A stretch of 64,000 bases of DNA from Planococcus lenghuensis (lineage in GTDB: Bacteria; Bacillota; Bacilli; Bacillales_A; Planococcaceae). A model generated the notes under the pieces. It was not told where the DNA came from. It did no database searches and saw only the letters and a list, made by a program, of their open reading frames with translations. Each line of letters begins with the position of its first letter. Within the stretch, counting starts at the first letter, position 1. The DNA lies in the NCBI RefSeq assembly GCF_001999905.1, contig NZ_CP019640.1, positions 639,001-703,000 on the forward strand. The letters are read 5' to 3'. The translations under genes were made by a program, and so were the position numbers. This document shows, piece after piece, positions 16,364 through 24,715 of this stretch.

Positions 16364-18523
16364 GTGAACAGGCGGATGATATGGCTTGGTGTAGCGGCAA
16401 TTATCGCAACCCTCGGTATCGGACTGGCGTTTATGATTGAAAAAGTGGCGGTTAACGCACCTTCGATTGTGATGAACGACTCTGAGATGCGCGTCACATT
16501 TTCTTCGCCGCTGGATGAAAGCGGGCTTTCCGGTGAGGAAGTTTATGTGACAGACGAGAGCGGAGAAAAAGTGGATGCGGCCATCCAAGTTGCCGGGAAC
16601 GGCCAAGCACTGGAAATCGATCCGCTGCCAAAAGGAGATTATACCCTCCACATCAGCGATGAGGTGCTGGGAGGCGGTCTATTCAAGACACTCACTGCCA
16701 ATCGGGTTCCTTTTTCCATCATGGACAGCTTGGAGCCGCTGACGAAGAAACAGCTGACGGACTATTTTGAGCGGCTCGCAAAACGGATGAAAGAGCAGCA
16801 GGAAGGTTTCGGTATTTTTGCGGAAGGAGAAGAAGCGGTTGAGGAGTCCGCTTCTGCAGACAGTGCGGGAGCTTCTGAACATTCCGCTACGAATGTTCAG
16901 GAAGCCGGGGTCGATGAAGCGGATTCTGTTAAAACAGACGGCTCCTACATTTACTCCGCAATGGAAGGGGAAGTTGTCATCACGGATATCCGGAATCCCG
17001 CAAATTTAAGTACAGCATCGGAAATCACATTCTGGGAACATGTATGGCCTGATCGCCTGTTTTTGCAGGATGACCTTTTGATTGTGCTTGGGCAGCGATA
17101 CGGTGCAGCGGATATTCAGTCTTCATCTGAAAAGTCTCCGCCGGTGGAAATGATGCCCCATATAGAAATGACCGCTATCTATTTTTATGATATCAGCGAT
17201 CCGGCGAACCCGGAACTGGTTCGGGAAATCAGCACGGAAGGCCATTTGAACAGCGCCCGCATCGCAAATGGGGTCCTGTATTTTGTGACCAATGTCTATA
17301 AAATGGCGTATTGGAATGGCGGTTCACTTGAAGAGGATAACTTGCGGCCGTTCCTGTATGACTCGAAAAACGACAGCGGGCTGCAGCCGATTCCGTATGA
17401 GCAACTGACCATTCTGCCGGGCACACTGGAAGGAGCCTACAGTATCACTTCCGCAGTCGACCTGGATGATTCCGCACAAAATGAGCTCATGACGAAAGGT
17501 TTTCTCGGTTCAAGCGAACAGCTGTATATGACAGAAGAAACACTGTATTTGACAGCGACGAATTATGTGCCGGCTGAAAGCGAAGCGGAGGATGCGCCGG
17601 AAATGGGATTCTGGGGACCGCAGGATGCCAACACGGGGATATTCAAGTTCCTGCTCGACGGAACAGCCGTAGCATTCGATGCATCCGCGGAAGTGACCGG
17701 CACACTGCTGAACCAGTTCTCGATGGACGAGCACGAAGGGAATTTGAGGGTCGCTACGACAGAGCACAATTGGGGCTTCCCGGAGGAACAGCTATCTGAA
17801 AACCAATTATTCATTTTGGATAAGGATCTGAATGTGACAGGTTCGGTCGAGGGGCTGGCAAGAGGTGAGCGGATTTATTCCGTCCGGTTCATGGGCGATA
17901 AAGCGTACGTCGTCACGTTCCGCGAGACAGATCCGCTATTCGTGATCGATGTGAGCGATCCGGCAGCTCCGGAAGTGCTCGGCGAGCTGAAAATTCCCGG
18001 GTTTTCGAATTATCTGCACCCGCTCGATGATCAGCACTTGATCGGATTTGGCATGGAAACGGAACTCGAACCGGTGAAAGGCGCACCCCCGATGGTCGTG
18101 ACGAAAGGGATGAAGATTTCGCTGTTTGATGTGACGGATCCGCTGAACCCGATAGAAGAAGACGTTGAACTCATTGGGGATGCCGGAACGTATTCGCCGA
18201 TTATGCATGACCATAAAGCGCTGCTTGCGATTCCGGACCGGAACCTTTACGGATTCCCTGTCGCCATTTCCCGAGAAGACAGGGAGATGGGGATGGAGTT
18301 AGAGTCGCAGGGCGCATTCCTCCTCGAAATCACGGCCGACGGAATTGAACGGGAAGCGGATCTGACCGTCAGCGACGAGAATGATTACTTCAACTCGTTT
18401 GAGATGGTGGAGCGGATCGTCTACAGTGGTGATTCCCTGTATACCGTCGCGCCCGGCAAAATCGCAAGTTATGACATGGACTCTTATGAACAGACGGACG
18501 TTCTGGAGTACACGATTCAATAA
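16364..18523 (+). CDS. Membrane-anchored beta-propeller domain protein
   Basis: A 719-residue protein. The GTG at 16364 is preferred because GGGAGG lies 9 nt upstream; the in-frame TTG at 16355 abuts that site. An N-terminal membrane helix (about 5-25) serves as signal anchor, followed by an Ig-like ~80-residue domain (SSPLDESGLSG region, as in CopC-like SbsA_Ig domains). A long Beta_propel-family region follows, marked by AGVDEADSVKTDGSYIY and repeated VIDVSDP/FDVTDPLNP blades. Such secreted propellers are common in Bacillales; the ligand is unknown. It is followed by a strong terminator and is probably monocistronic. Confidence 0.82.
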   Translation: MNRRMIWLGVAAIIATLGIGLAFMIEKVAVNAPSIVMNDSEMRVTFSSPLDESGLSGEEVYVTDESGEKVDAAIQVAGNGQALEIDPLPKGDYTLHISDEVLGGGLFKTLTANRVPFSIMDSLEPLTKKQLTDYFERLAKRMKEQQEGFGIFAEGEEAVEESASADSAGASEHSATNVQEAGVDEADSVKTDGSYIYSAMEGEVVITDIRNPANLSTASEITFWEHVWPDRLFLQDDLLIVLGQRYGAADIQSSSEKSPPVEMMPHIEMTAIYFYDISDPANPELVREISTEGHLNSARIANGVLYFVTNVYKMAYWNGGSLEEDNLRPFLYDSKNDSGLQPIPYEQLTILPGTLEGAYSITSAVDLDDSAQNELMTKGFLGSSEQLYMTEETLYLTATNYVPAESEAEDAPEMGFWGPQDANTGIFKFLLDGTAVAFDASAEVTGTLLNQFSMDEHEGNLRVATTEHNWGFPEEQLSENQLFILDKDLNVTGSVEGLARGERIYSVRFMGDKAYVVTFRETDPLFVIDVSDPAAPEVLGELKIPGFSNYLHPLDDQHLIGFGMETELEPVKGAPPMVVTKGMKISLFDVTDPLNPIEEDVELIGDAGTYSPIMHDHKALLAIPDRNLYGFPVAISREDREMGMELESQGAFLLEITADGIEREADLTVSDENDYFNSFEMVERIVYSGDSLYTVAPGKIASYDMDSYEQTDVLEYTIQ

Positions 18524-18527
18524 TTCC

Positions 18528-18553
18528 AACCGGCAGCGAAAAGCTGCCGGTTT
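18528..18553 (+). terminator. Terminator of the beta-propeller gene
   Basis: AACCGGCAGC pairs with GCTGCCGGTT around a short A-rich loop; the T-run is short (TTT). Confidence 0.75.
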
Positions 18554-18623
18554 AATAATGTCACTTCCCTGTGTAAAAAACAAAATCACACTTCTTCCAC
18601 TGTAGCCTTGCCCGAGTAACAGC

Positions 18624-18768
18624 GTCCCTGGGTTGAAAACTACTCAGATTATTCACGACAATTGTATACAAAAAGAGGCACTGCCAGTAAATCCAAGGGC
18701 TACTGATAGTGTCTTTTGTATAGTTATTTGATTGCTGGAATAGTCATAATTATTTCCGACACAGGGAC
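18624..18768. repeat. 145-nt palindromic element, copy A
   Basis: Begins GTCCCTG and ends CAGGGAC. Internally ATACAAAAAGAGGCACTGCC folds back onto GATAGTGTCTTTTGTATA. Length is identical (145 nt) to copies at 18951 and 20575. It has no coding capacity and is MITE- or REP-like. Confidence 0.8.
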
Positions 18769-18946
18769 AGATACCAGACATGACGGAAGTGCTGTTGCCT
18801 TGGCCAGAATGCTTGTAGAGCTTAGTGTGGAATCAACCGACAAGCGGAAAATCTACGCGTTTCTGGATGGCCTCGTCGGGAGTGACGAAATGGGCAAGAA
18901 ACGGTTTAACTATGATGTCCAAAAGTATCTCCTCCTGCAGCTTTAA
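18769..18946 (+). pseudogene. Orphan coding remnant between two repeat copies
   Basis: The frame ends with TAA at 18944-18946 and reads as a plausible hydrophilic C-terminus (ALARMLVELSVES, KRKIYAFLDGLVG, FNYDVQKYLLLQL). The only way to open it is through repeat copy A upstream, so it looks like the 3' end of a gene cut by the repeat. Family not recognised. Confidence 0.35.
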
Positions 18947-18950
18947 CAGC

Positions 18951-19095
18951 ATCCCTGGGTTGAAAACTACTCAGATTATTCACGACAATTGTATGCGAAA
19001 AGGGGCACTGCCAGTAAACCCAAGGGCTACTGACAGTGTCTTTTGTATAATTACTTTATTGCTGAAATGGTCATAATTACTTCCGACACAGGGAC
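18951..19095. repeat. 145-nt palindromic element, copy B
   Basis: Nearly identical to copy A (first base A instead of G, ending CAGGGAC). It shares flanking bases with copy A: AACAGC before and AGATAC after both copies. Confidence 0.8.
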
Positions 19096-19112
19096 AGATA
19101 CAATTGAGATAT

Positions 19113-19250
19113 GTCCCTGGGTTGAAAACCATTCAGTTTATTCATGAAAATTGCATAATAAAAGTGCTATCAGTAAATCTAAGGGTTGCTGATAGCATTT
19201 TCGTATAGTGATTCAGAATCAGAATTAATCCTAACTGCTTCTAATACAAG
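19113..19250. repeat. Palindromic element, copy C (right end decayed)
   Basis: Left end GTCCCTGGGTTGAAAAC matches copies A and B. The central hairpin is perfect here (TGCTATCAG with CTGATAGCA), but the right terminus has drifted. Confidence 0.6.
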
Positions 19251-19331
19251 AAGGGCAAATCATCAAATCAAGTGAGAATTAGACGCAACTTTGTTATAAT
19301 AGGTGAAATACTTCCAAGGGAGTTGAGTGTC

Positions 19332-19484
19332 ATGGCCGTAGATTTAAGAGAAAGACCTATATTGAAAGATAAAAACGCAAAAAACTTTTTAAAAAGACTG
19401 GCAGAAAACGAAAGAAGCCGGGAAAAGTTAAAAGCTGAAGCTAAAAGGAATTGGGAATCACAACAAAATGAAAATAGAGACTAG
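19332..19484 (+). CDS. Small charged protein, possible antitoxin of the GNAT gene
   Basis: A 50-residue, highly charged helical protein (KNFLKRLAENERSREKLKAEAKRN). The ATG at 19332 follows a GGGAG site about 10 nt upstream; an upstream in-frame TTG/ATG extension to 19272 lacks a site. Its 3' end overlaps the GNAT gene start by 17 nt, a typical toxin-antitoxin arrangement. No antitoxin family is recognised with certainty. Confidence 0.5.
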   Translation: MAVDLRERPILKDKNAKNFLKRLAENERSREKLKAEAKRNWESQQNENRD

Positions 19485-19975
19485 GATTATCCGAGCAGAA
19501 GATCATGAAATTGCCAATCTTTTAAATGTGGAAATTCAAGTATCAAGTATAGAGAATTTTTTAAAACAAGAAGCCTACTTTCTGACAATTGATAAGGAAT
19601 GCAGCACTACATTGGCATTTCTTGGAGATGATTTAGTAGGCTTTTTTAGTTTGAGAAAATCGACAGTAGATATCGAGAGCGATGGAGAAATTACTAAGAT
19701 TCCATGTTTAGATATAGCACGCATAGCTGTTGCAAGCGAGTACCAAAACCGGGGAATAGGGAGTAAGCTTTTAGCTAGGATATTCGATCTTGCAGAAACG
19801 GTTAACGAAAAATATATAACGCTGGAAGCATTAATAGAGAAGTATGAGTGGTATAAGAAAAAAATTTGAAGCATTGATTGAAGAAGAGGTAACACGCAGT
19901 AATCCGAGCGGGTTAGTGTATATGATGGCAGATTTACATAAGCATGAGTTGCTTGAAAAGTACTTTGACGAGTAA
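19468..19975 (+). pseudogene. GNAT acetyltransferase with frameshift
   Basis: The first 133 codons encode a GNAT domain with the acetyl-CoA loop RIAVASEYQNRGIGSKLL. The frame stops at 19869 just after an A-rich run (around 19857-19864). In the +1 frame the sequence continues sensibly (KFEALIEEEV, LVYMMADLHKHELLEKYF) to a TAA at 19975, matching the usual YKK-x-F C-terminal end of toxin-type GNATs. One extra A would explain the break: either a sequencing error, phase variation, or an inactivated gene. Such GNATs can acetylate aminoacyl-tRNA when paired with an antitoxin; here the upstream 50-residue gene overlaps it. Confidence 0.7.
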
Positions 19976-20044
19976 AGAAGAGTGCCCCGAAATAACTTTT
20001 TCTTGTAGGATTCGATATAGTCTCTTAGTGTGGCAACCACTTGT

Positions 20045-20518
20045 TCAATCATCAATTCGCTTCAGCTCTTCGATGGCATCGTGCCAGTCGAAATAATCGT
20101 CCGGCTTGGATAACTGGTATGGATCTTGAATGTCTCCAAAAACTTCTTCAAAAGTCCCTTTATACGCTGTTTCGAATGCCAGGACTTCCGCTTGCAATTC
20201 TTCGATCAGCTGTTCCATTGTCTGATTCCGAATTCGGTACCGCTCTTGCTGGACTTGCAGCTGGGCTGCCCATATGCCATTTTTCCAATAGAAGGTGTTA
20301 TGCAGAGGGTATCGTTTATGACCGGTCTTCGGGATGACTTCCATCCCTTGTTGAACATAACGGCTGATCGTGGCGCGGGATACACCCAGCTCTTTCTGCA
20401 GCTCAGCTGAATTCAGCAGTGATCCGGAATGATAGGTATAGAACAATTCACCTTTTTTCGTAACCGAAAAGAAAAGTTCTTCTAAAAAATACTTCGCCTT
20501 AGCGAACGATTCAGCCAA
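20045..20518 (-). CDS. HTH-domain protein, probably 5'-truncated by a repeat
   Basis: A 157-residue reading frame from a TTG; it stays open upstream to about 20574, where palindromic element copy D begins. It contains a helix-turn-helix (LNSAELQKELGVSRATISRYV) followed by a basic wing-like GHKRYPL and a long coiled helix (RYRIRNQTMEQLIEELQAEV). The extra upstream codons read as natural protein (FDWISNLQEILVDESLPLAE), so the true N-terminus may have been lost to the repeat. A DNA-binding regulator; family unknown. Confidence 0.55.
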   Translation of the reverse strand: MAESFAKAKYFLEELFFSVTKKGELFYTYHSGSLLNSAELQKELGVSRATISRYVQQGMEVIPKTGHKRYPLHNTFYWKNGIWAAQLQVQQERYRIRNQTMEQLIEELQAEVLAFETAYKGTFEEVFGDIQDPYQLSKPDDYFDWHDAIEELKRIDD

Positions 20519-20574
20519 CGGCAGGGACTCGTCGACTAAGATTTCCTGAAGGTTGGATATCCAGTCAAAATTGC

Positions 20575-20719
20575 GTCCCTGGGTTGAAAACTACTCAGAT
20601 TATTCACGACAACTGTATGCGAAAAAAGGTGATAGCAGTGAATACAATGGTTACTGACGACACCTTTTGTAAAAATATTCGAACGATGAAATAGTCATAA
20701 CTGTTTCCGGCACAGGGAC
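20575..20719. repeat. 145-nt palindromic element, copy D
   Basis: Starts GTCCCTGGGTTGAAAAC and ends CAGGGAC, again exactly 145 nt. It sits at the 5' edge of the HTH reading frame at 20045-20518. Confidence 0.8.
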
Positions 20720-20728
20720 ACTTTCTTG

Positions 20729-20777
20729 CTTTCTATTTGATTGCCATAATAATCATAACTGCTTCCGATACAGGGAC
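20729..20777. repeat. Right-end fragment of the palindromic element
   Basis: TATTTGATTGCC, ATCATAACTGCTTCC and the CAGGGAC terminus repeat the right ~50 nt of copies A and D without the left part. It immediately follows copy D. Confidence 0.6.
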
Positions 20778-20817
20778 AGCGAAAAAAGAGCCGACAGAAA
20801 AGGATGGATCACGGAAA

Positions 20818-21990
20818 TCACTTCCCGCAGCACTTTTTGTACTTCTTCCCGCTGCCGCACGGACATGGATCATTGCGTCCGATTTTATCGGATACAGCTT
20901 GCGCTTTCGATGAAGAACTTGTCAGTTGAGTCGGTTGCAGCGGATTAAATTGGATATCCATGTTGCGGGGATCGCTTGCCATGCGCTTCCATTCGCCAAG
21001 CTCCGGATGATCAAGGCCTAAAACAGTGAAATAACCATACGCCTGCTCCTCGGTATCGTAAATGCGCGGCTTGGCAACGAAAGTCATGAAGTGTTCGATC
21101 TCTTCCCGGCCTTCGCTGGCGAGCTGTTCGGTCAGCCCCTTGATGATGACAGATTTCATCTCGAGGTCATCGATGGACCAATAGTGTTTTTTCATGGTTT
21201 CAATCGCGAAGGGGCTGAATGTCTGTGCCATCACATCATATGTGAAAATGGGATACTCGATCCGGGTAAATGGCTCAATCGCTCGTATAACTTCATCGGA
21301 TTGGAAAGCGACCAGCGCATCGGCTACTTCTTCGAGCAGGATATCTTCGTCCCGCGCAAGGAGCGGAGCGAGATCCGCGATAAAGCTTTCGTCTTTCAGC
21401 AGCTTGATTCTATAGACAGTAATGATACCAGTAAAGTCGAAGTAAGGCGCCTGCATCTGCAAGTCGAATGACTGGCGCAGGATGTCCCGGTCGATCCAAT
21501 CCTGTTCCACTTGCCGGCGGCTGATGGTTTTTGCTCTGTCGAATAGATCCGGTCGGTATTCCGGCGATGCATCGAGTTTTTCCAGCGTTTCCATCAGCAT
21601 TTCGTCCGTCTTCTGTTTTGATGCTTCCGAGAGCTTGACCAGAAAAGCCCATTCCTCTTTCGTGAAGAGAGAGCTGAACTCCTTGCTGTTTTCGACCAGA
21701 ACGGCAAGTGGAAGGTTTTTCACCAGGTTCCGAAGCGGAAACAACTTCGTCTTCTGCAGTTTGCTGACCGCTTCTTTAAATGCCGGAACTTCAGCACTGT
21801 CGACCGGCGAGTTAGCGAGCGCAACAAGGTAGCGGGCCGAAAAACCGGGATCGTCAATGGCTGCGCGTATCAACCGGTCCGGCCACTCCGGCTTGATCGA
21901 CGGTAAATTTTCCAGGATATGCAAGGCAAAGTTTCGCAGGTTTTTATCTTCTGTTGTCAAGTACGGGTCAAGTCTGTTGAGGATATCCAA
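20818..21990 (-). CDS. SEC-C motif protein with HEAT-like region
   Basis: A 390-residue protein from a TTG start with AAGGAG 9-10 nt upstream. The body is helical and repeat-like (HEAT/ARM character, e.g. NFALHILENLP, ALVAFQSDEVIRAIEP). It ends in a textbook SEC-C zinc motif, GRNDPCPCGSGKKYKKCCG, as found at the C-terminus of SecA and in many stand-alone proteins. The motif binds zinc; the cellular role of this protein is unknown. It appears monocistronic. Confidence 0.8.
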   Translation of the reverse strand: MDILNRLDPYLTTEDKNLRNFALHILENLPSIKPEWPDRLIRAAIDDPGFSARYLVALANSPVDSAEVPAFKEAVSKLQKTKLFPLRNLVKNLPLAVLVENSKEFSSLFTKEEWAFLVKLSEASKQKTDEMLMETLEKLDASPEYRPDLFDRAKTISRRQVEQDWIDRDILRQSFDLQMQAPYFDFTGIITVYRIKLLKDESFIADLAPLLARDEDILLEEVADALVAFQSDEVIRAIEPFTRIEYPIFTYDVMAQTFSPFAIETMKKHYWSIDDLEMKSVIIKGLTEQLASEGREEIEHFMTFVAKPRIYDTEEQAYGYFTVLGLDHPELGEWKRMASDPRNMDIQFNPLQPTQLTSSSSKAQAVSDKIGRNDPCPCGSGKKYKKCCGK

Positions 21991-22097
21991 TTGGTTCAGC
22001 TCCTTTTCTGCGGAAGTCTCATTGATTGCAGTTTACTATAGTATATCATCTTCAGTTTTCATACAGTCTCGGATACTTCCCGGCAAGAAAAACTAGC

Positions 22098-22200
22098 GTC
22101 CCTTTAGTGAAAACTACTCAATCTATTCACCACAATTGTAAATGATGAGCGCCCATTGAAGAGGCGCTTTTTTTCGTGGAGCAGGAAACTATTATTTAAT
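22098..22200. repeat. Left-half copy E of the palindromic element with terminator-like hairpin
   Basis: GTCCCTTTAGTGAAAACTAC and CACCACAATTGTA match the left side of copies A-D. The centre is replaced by a strong hairpin GAGCGCC/GGCGCT followed by TTTTTTT (22147-22173), which could act as a terminator. Confidence 0.55.
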
Positions 22201-22216
22201 ACACTGCAATTTATCT

Positions 22217-22252
22217 GTACAAAACGTACGTTATGTACTTTTGTGTTATAAT
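22217..22252 (+). promoter_or_regulatory. Operator palindrome and promoter of the toxin-antitoxin pair
   Basis: A 22-bp palindrome (22217-22238, core AACGTACGTT, one mismatched pair) lies 8 bases ahead of a TATAAT -10 box (22247-22252). It covers the expected -35 position, which is poor. This is the usual layout for autorepression by an antitoxin. Confidence 0.6.
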
Positions 22253-22274
22253 GAAAGAAAAGGAGGAGTCTATA

Positions 22275-22688
22275 ATGCCAACTACTCTAAATGCAACAGA
22301 TGTCCGTAAGAATTGGGGACAGTTCAACGATGACGTAATCCGTATCGGACCTCGTTTTGTGAAGCGGAGTCGGGATGAATGGGCAGCTCTAAGCGCTGAA
22401 CAGCTACGAGTGGCCTTCGCTTCATTTCAATTTCAGGCGCATTTCATTCAAGAAGACGATGGGAGCATCACGATGACATTGAATGGATTTGATTTGGTTG
22501 AGAACGCTGAGACCAAAGAAGAAGTCATTGACCTGATGGCGGATTCACTGGTAGATTATGCTGAAGATTACATGGAGCATTTCACGCTTTACGCCCACTC
22601 TCCGAATCGGAAGCAGCATTTCCCCTTCCTCATGAATGTAATGGCACAGCCCGATTCTGAAGCTGTCAAGTCCTTGATCCATGCCTAG
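22275..22688 (+). CDS. Antitoxin with Phd/YefM-like N-terminus and HicB-like C-terminus
   Basis: The ATG at 22275 follows AGGAGG and gives 137 residues; an earlier in-frame ATG-like start at 22233 lies in the promoter. The N-terminal ~45 residues (NATDVRKNWGQFNDDVIRIG, FVKRSRDEW) have the Phd/YefM DNA-binding pattern. The rest (AHFIQEDDGSITMTLNGF, AETKEEVIDLMADSLVDYAE) resembles the HicB RNase H-like fold. Its 3' end overlaps the toxin start by 8 nt. Expected to neutralise the downstream HicA-like toxin and to bind the upstream palindrome. Confidence 0.72.
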   Translation: MPTTLNATDVRKNWGQFNDDVIRIGPRFVKRSRDEWAALSAEQLRVAFASFQFQAHFIQEDDGSITMTLNGFDLVENAETKEEVIDLMADSLVDYAEDYMEHFTLYAHSPNRKQHFPFLMNVMAQPDSEAVKSLIHA

Positions 22689-22902
22689 TTTCAGAGACAT
22701 TGAACGCTTCTGTCGCCGGGATGGCTGGGAGGAGTATAAGAAAAAAGGACACCACATTTACTTCATGAAAGTGATGGAAGATGGAACCGTTAAACGGACG
22801 AAAGTTTCCAGAGGGACCGGAGAAGTCAAAGGGCATTTATGGAAAGAAATACTGAACAAGCAGTTGCAGGTTACAGAAGAGGAATTTAACCGGATCAAGT
22901 GA
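22681..22902 (+). CDS. HicA-like mRNA interferase toxin
   Basis: A 73-residue dsRBD-like protein: a short helix with IERFCRRDGW, then KKKGHHIYF supplying the catalytic His expected of HicA, followed by basic strands (VKRTKVSRGTGEVKG) and a C-terminal helix. Overlap with the antitoxin gene indicates coupled translation. HicA toxins cleave mRNA in the absence of antitoxin. It is slightly longer than typical HicA (~60 residues). Confidence 0.72.
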   Translation: MPSFRDIERFCRRDGWEEYKKKGHHIYFMKVMEDGTVKRTKVSRGTGEVKGHLWKEILNKQLQVTEEEFNRIK

Positions 22903-22975
22903 GCACGTTAATCTTTGATGATTAGCTGTGAATAGTCGTGACCCTGTGTTAAACACAATTTACTACAATTTGAGC

Positions 22976-23123
22976 TCGCTCATGATTCTGCTCAATTTCT
23001 TGGGTGGAATGTCGCGATACACAGGTTGGGTATTATCTCTCTCAACATACAAGCAGTCATAGCCGGGATGCTCACGCCTCTTCTGAGTGTGTCAATTGCT
23101 AGCATGTTTCTGGAAGAACAATG
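22976..23123 (+). pseudogene. C-terminal remnant of a membrane transporter
   Basis: Two adjacent frames read as the end of a hydrophobic transporter (LNFLGGMSRYTGWVL, then IQAVIAGMLTPLLSVSIASM and a TGA at 23121-23123), immediately followed by a terminator. A frameshift near 23030 separates the halves and no 5' part is present. Likely MFS type. It may mark an old chromosomal gene truncated when the neighbouring modules arrived. Confidence 0.35.
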
Positions 23124-23160
23124 AAAACCGCCGCTCCCATCCTGGAGTTGGCGGTTTTTT
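23124..23160 (+). terminator. Terminator upstream of Wadjet
   Basis: AAAACCGCC pairs with GGCGGTTTT, with an inner CTCC/GGAG stem, then a T-run. It belongs to the transporter remnant and insulates jetA. Confidence 0.8.
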
Positions 23161-23245
23161 CGCGTCAAAAGCCCACAACAGGTAGCGCCATCCATCCGTT
23201 TCCAGTACGATGAAACTACCAGACCCGCAGAACGGAGGCTACGTC

Positions 23246-24715
23246 ATGAAAGAGGAACAGTTCAAGCGCATTAAGGAAGCGACGTATTTATCGACGGAGA
23301 AGTCCGGGACGTACCGGGCGATTCTGCGTTTCTTCTATATTCAGCACGAACGGATGAAGGAATTTTTATTGCCGGAGGAAGTATTCGCGCACCTCAAGGA
23401 GTATGCCGGGTTCGAAGGCTATGCGATGGAGGAACTCCACGGGGATTTGACACAGCTCGTGAAGTGGGGCAACCTGTTCGCCCAGCAGGAAAGCGGGAAT
23501 GTGCGGACGATCGAGGAATTCAAGAAGCGCCGGTTCCGCTATCAGTGTACGCCGTACACCGTCGAGTTCGAACGCATGCTCACCGGCATGGAACAAAACG
23601 ACACGTTCGGCGGCTCACTCGAGAAGACGCAGTTCGACCGCCTGTATAAATGCCTGAAGAGCATCGAGGCGTCCGCGGAAGATAATGAGGAAACGTGCGC
23701 GCAGCATTGGGATGATGTCCTGACTTATTTCAATAAAATTCGCCAGAACACGTCCGATTATTTCGCGTACCTCCGCAGTGAAGACGCGAGCGAAGGGATG
23801 AAATCGGAAGCGTTCCTTCTGTATAAGGACAAGTTCACGGCTTACTTGCGTGATTTCATCATCGCGCTGCAGCAGACGGCTTCGCAGATCCAAGGGCTGT
23901 TGCAGTCGCTTGGCCACCGGCACATGGCGGCGTTTTTTGAAAAAGTCGCCCGCCACGAGGACAAGACATTCCGCTTTGAACAGACGGGAACGGAAGCGGT
24001 CACCGAAATGGAAGAGAAATGGACCAATATCAAGGATTGGTTTTTGGGCGGCGAAGACAGCCAGTATGAGACGGTCCAGCGCCAGACGAACGAAGCGATC
24101 CGCCGCATCACGCGCATCGTGCAGCGGCTCGGTGAGCGCAATCAGCAGTTCCGGAGCCGGAAAGACGATTACTTGCACCTCGCCGATTGGTTCGCGGGAA
24201 TGGATTCAGTCGACGAAGCGCATAAATTGTCATCGGTCGTGTTCGGCGTGTTCCATACGCGTCATTTCCATTCAGACCATATTCCGACCGATGATATCTA
24301 CACTGATACGTGGGAAGAGCAGCCGATGGACCACGAGACGCTGCCGCGGATCGTGAAATACGGCGAAAAGACGAAACCGACGGAAATGCCGGACCACCGG
24401 GCGCGGAAAGAGGAAGCGAAGCGGGAGCATCTCAAGCGGCGCAGCGAGGAAAAGCGGGTCATCGAGCAGTACATGAACGGTAGCGAAATCCGCCTCCATG
24501 AATTGCCCGCTGTCGAGCCGTATGTGCGCAAGCTGCTGCTGTCGTGGATCGGCAAGGCGATGGTGAAGGAAGACCGGACGATCCAGACCGAATACGGGAC
24601 GAAAGTGGAAGTGACGCTCGATCCGCATGAAACGGTGCTGCTGGAATCGCCGGACGGCACGCTTGAAATGCCGAATGCGCGCTTCCGCTTCATCCGGGAA
24701 GAGGTGACGACATGA
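23246..24715 (+). CDS. jetA: Wadjet type I subunit JetA (kleisin-like)
   Basis: 489 residues from the ATG at 23246, which has GGAGG about 8 nt upstream; the longer frame from 23210 lacks a site. The sequence matches the DUF2397 kleisin-like JetA family by its N-terminal winged-helix region (TYRAILRFFYIQHER, LTQLVKWGNL), helical middle and charged C-terminal section. JetA bridges the JetC heads and, with JetB, forms a MukBEF-like SMC complex that extrudes plasmid DNA. Its stop overlaps the jetB start (ATGA). GC content is visibly higher than in the Zorya island. Confidence 0.92.
   Translation: MKEEQFKRIKEATYLSTEKSGTYRAILRFFYIQHERMKEFLLPEEVFAHLKEYAGFEGYAMEELHGDLTQLVKWGNLFAQQESGNVRTIEEFKKRRFRYQCTPYTVEFERMLTGMEQNDTFGGSLEKTQFDRLYKCLKSIEASAEDNEETCAQHWDDVLTYFNKIRQNTSDYFAYLRSEDASEGMKSEAFLLYKDKFTAYLRDFIIALQQTASQIQGLLQSLGHRHMAAFFEKVARHEDKTFRFEQTGTEAVTEMEEKWTNIKDWFLGGEDSQYETVQRQTNEAIRRITRIVQRLGERNQQFRSRKDDYLHLADWFAGMDSVDEAHKLSSVVFGVFHTRHFHSDHIPTDDIYTDTWEEQPMDHETLPRIVKYGEKTKPTEMPDHRARKEEAKREHLKRRSEEKRVIEQYMNGSEIRLHELPAVEPYVRKLLLSWIGKAMVKEDRTIQTEYGTKVEVTLDPHETVLLESPDGTLEMPNARFRFIREEVTT

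Noticed and set aside
16102-16497. 131-codon minus-strand frame over the 21-bp repeats
   Set aside because: Overlaps the start of the beta-propeller gene and gains its periodicity from the DNA repeats; no start signals.
18600-19250. Possible CRISPR-like array
   Set aside because: The repeats are long (145 nt), palindromic and irregularly spaced, with no uniform spacers or cas genes.
18624-20777. Possible integron attC sites
   Set aside because: Although palindromic, the copies lack attC core-site motifs and there is no integrase or cassette arrangement.
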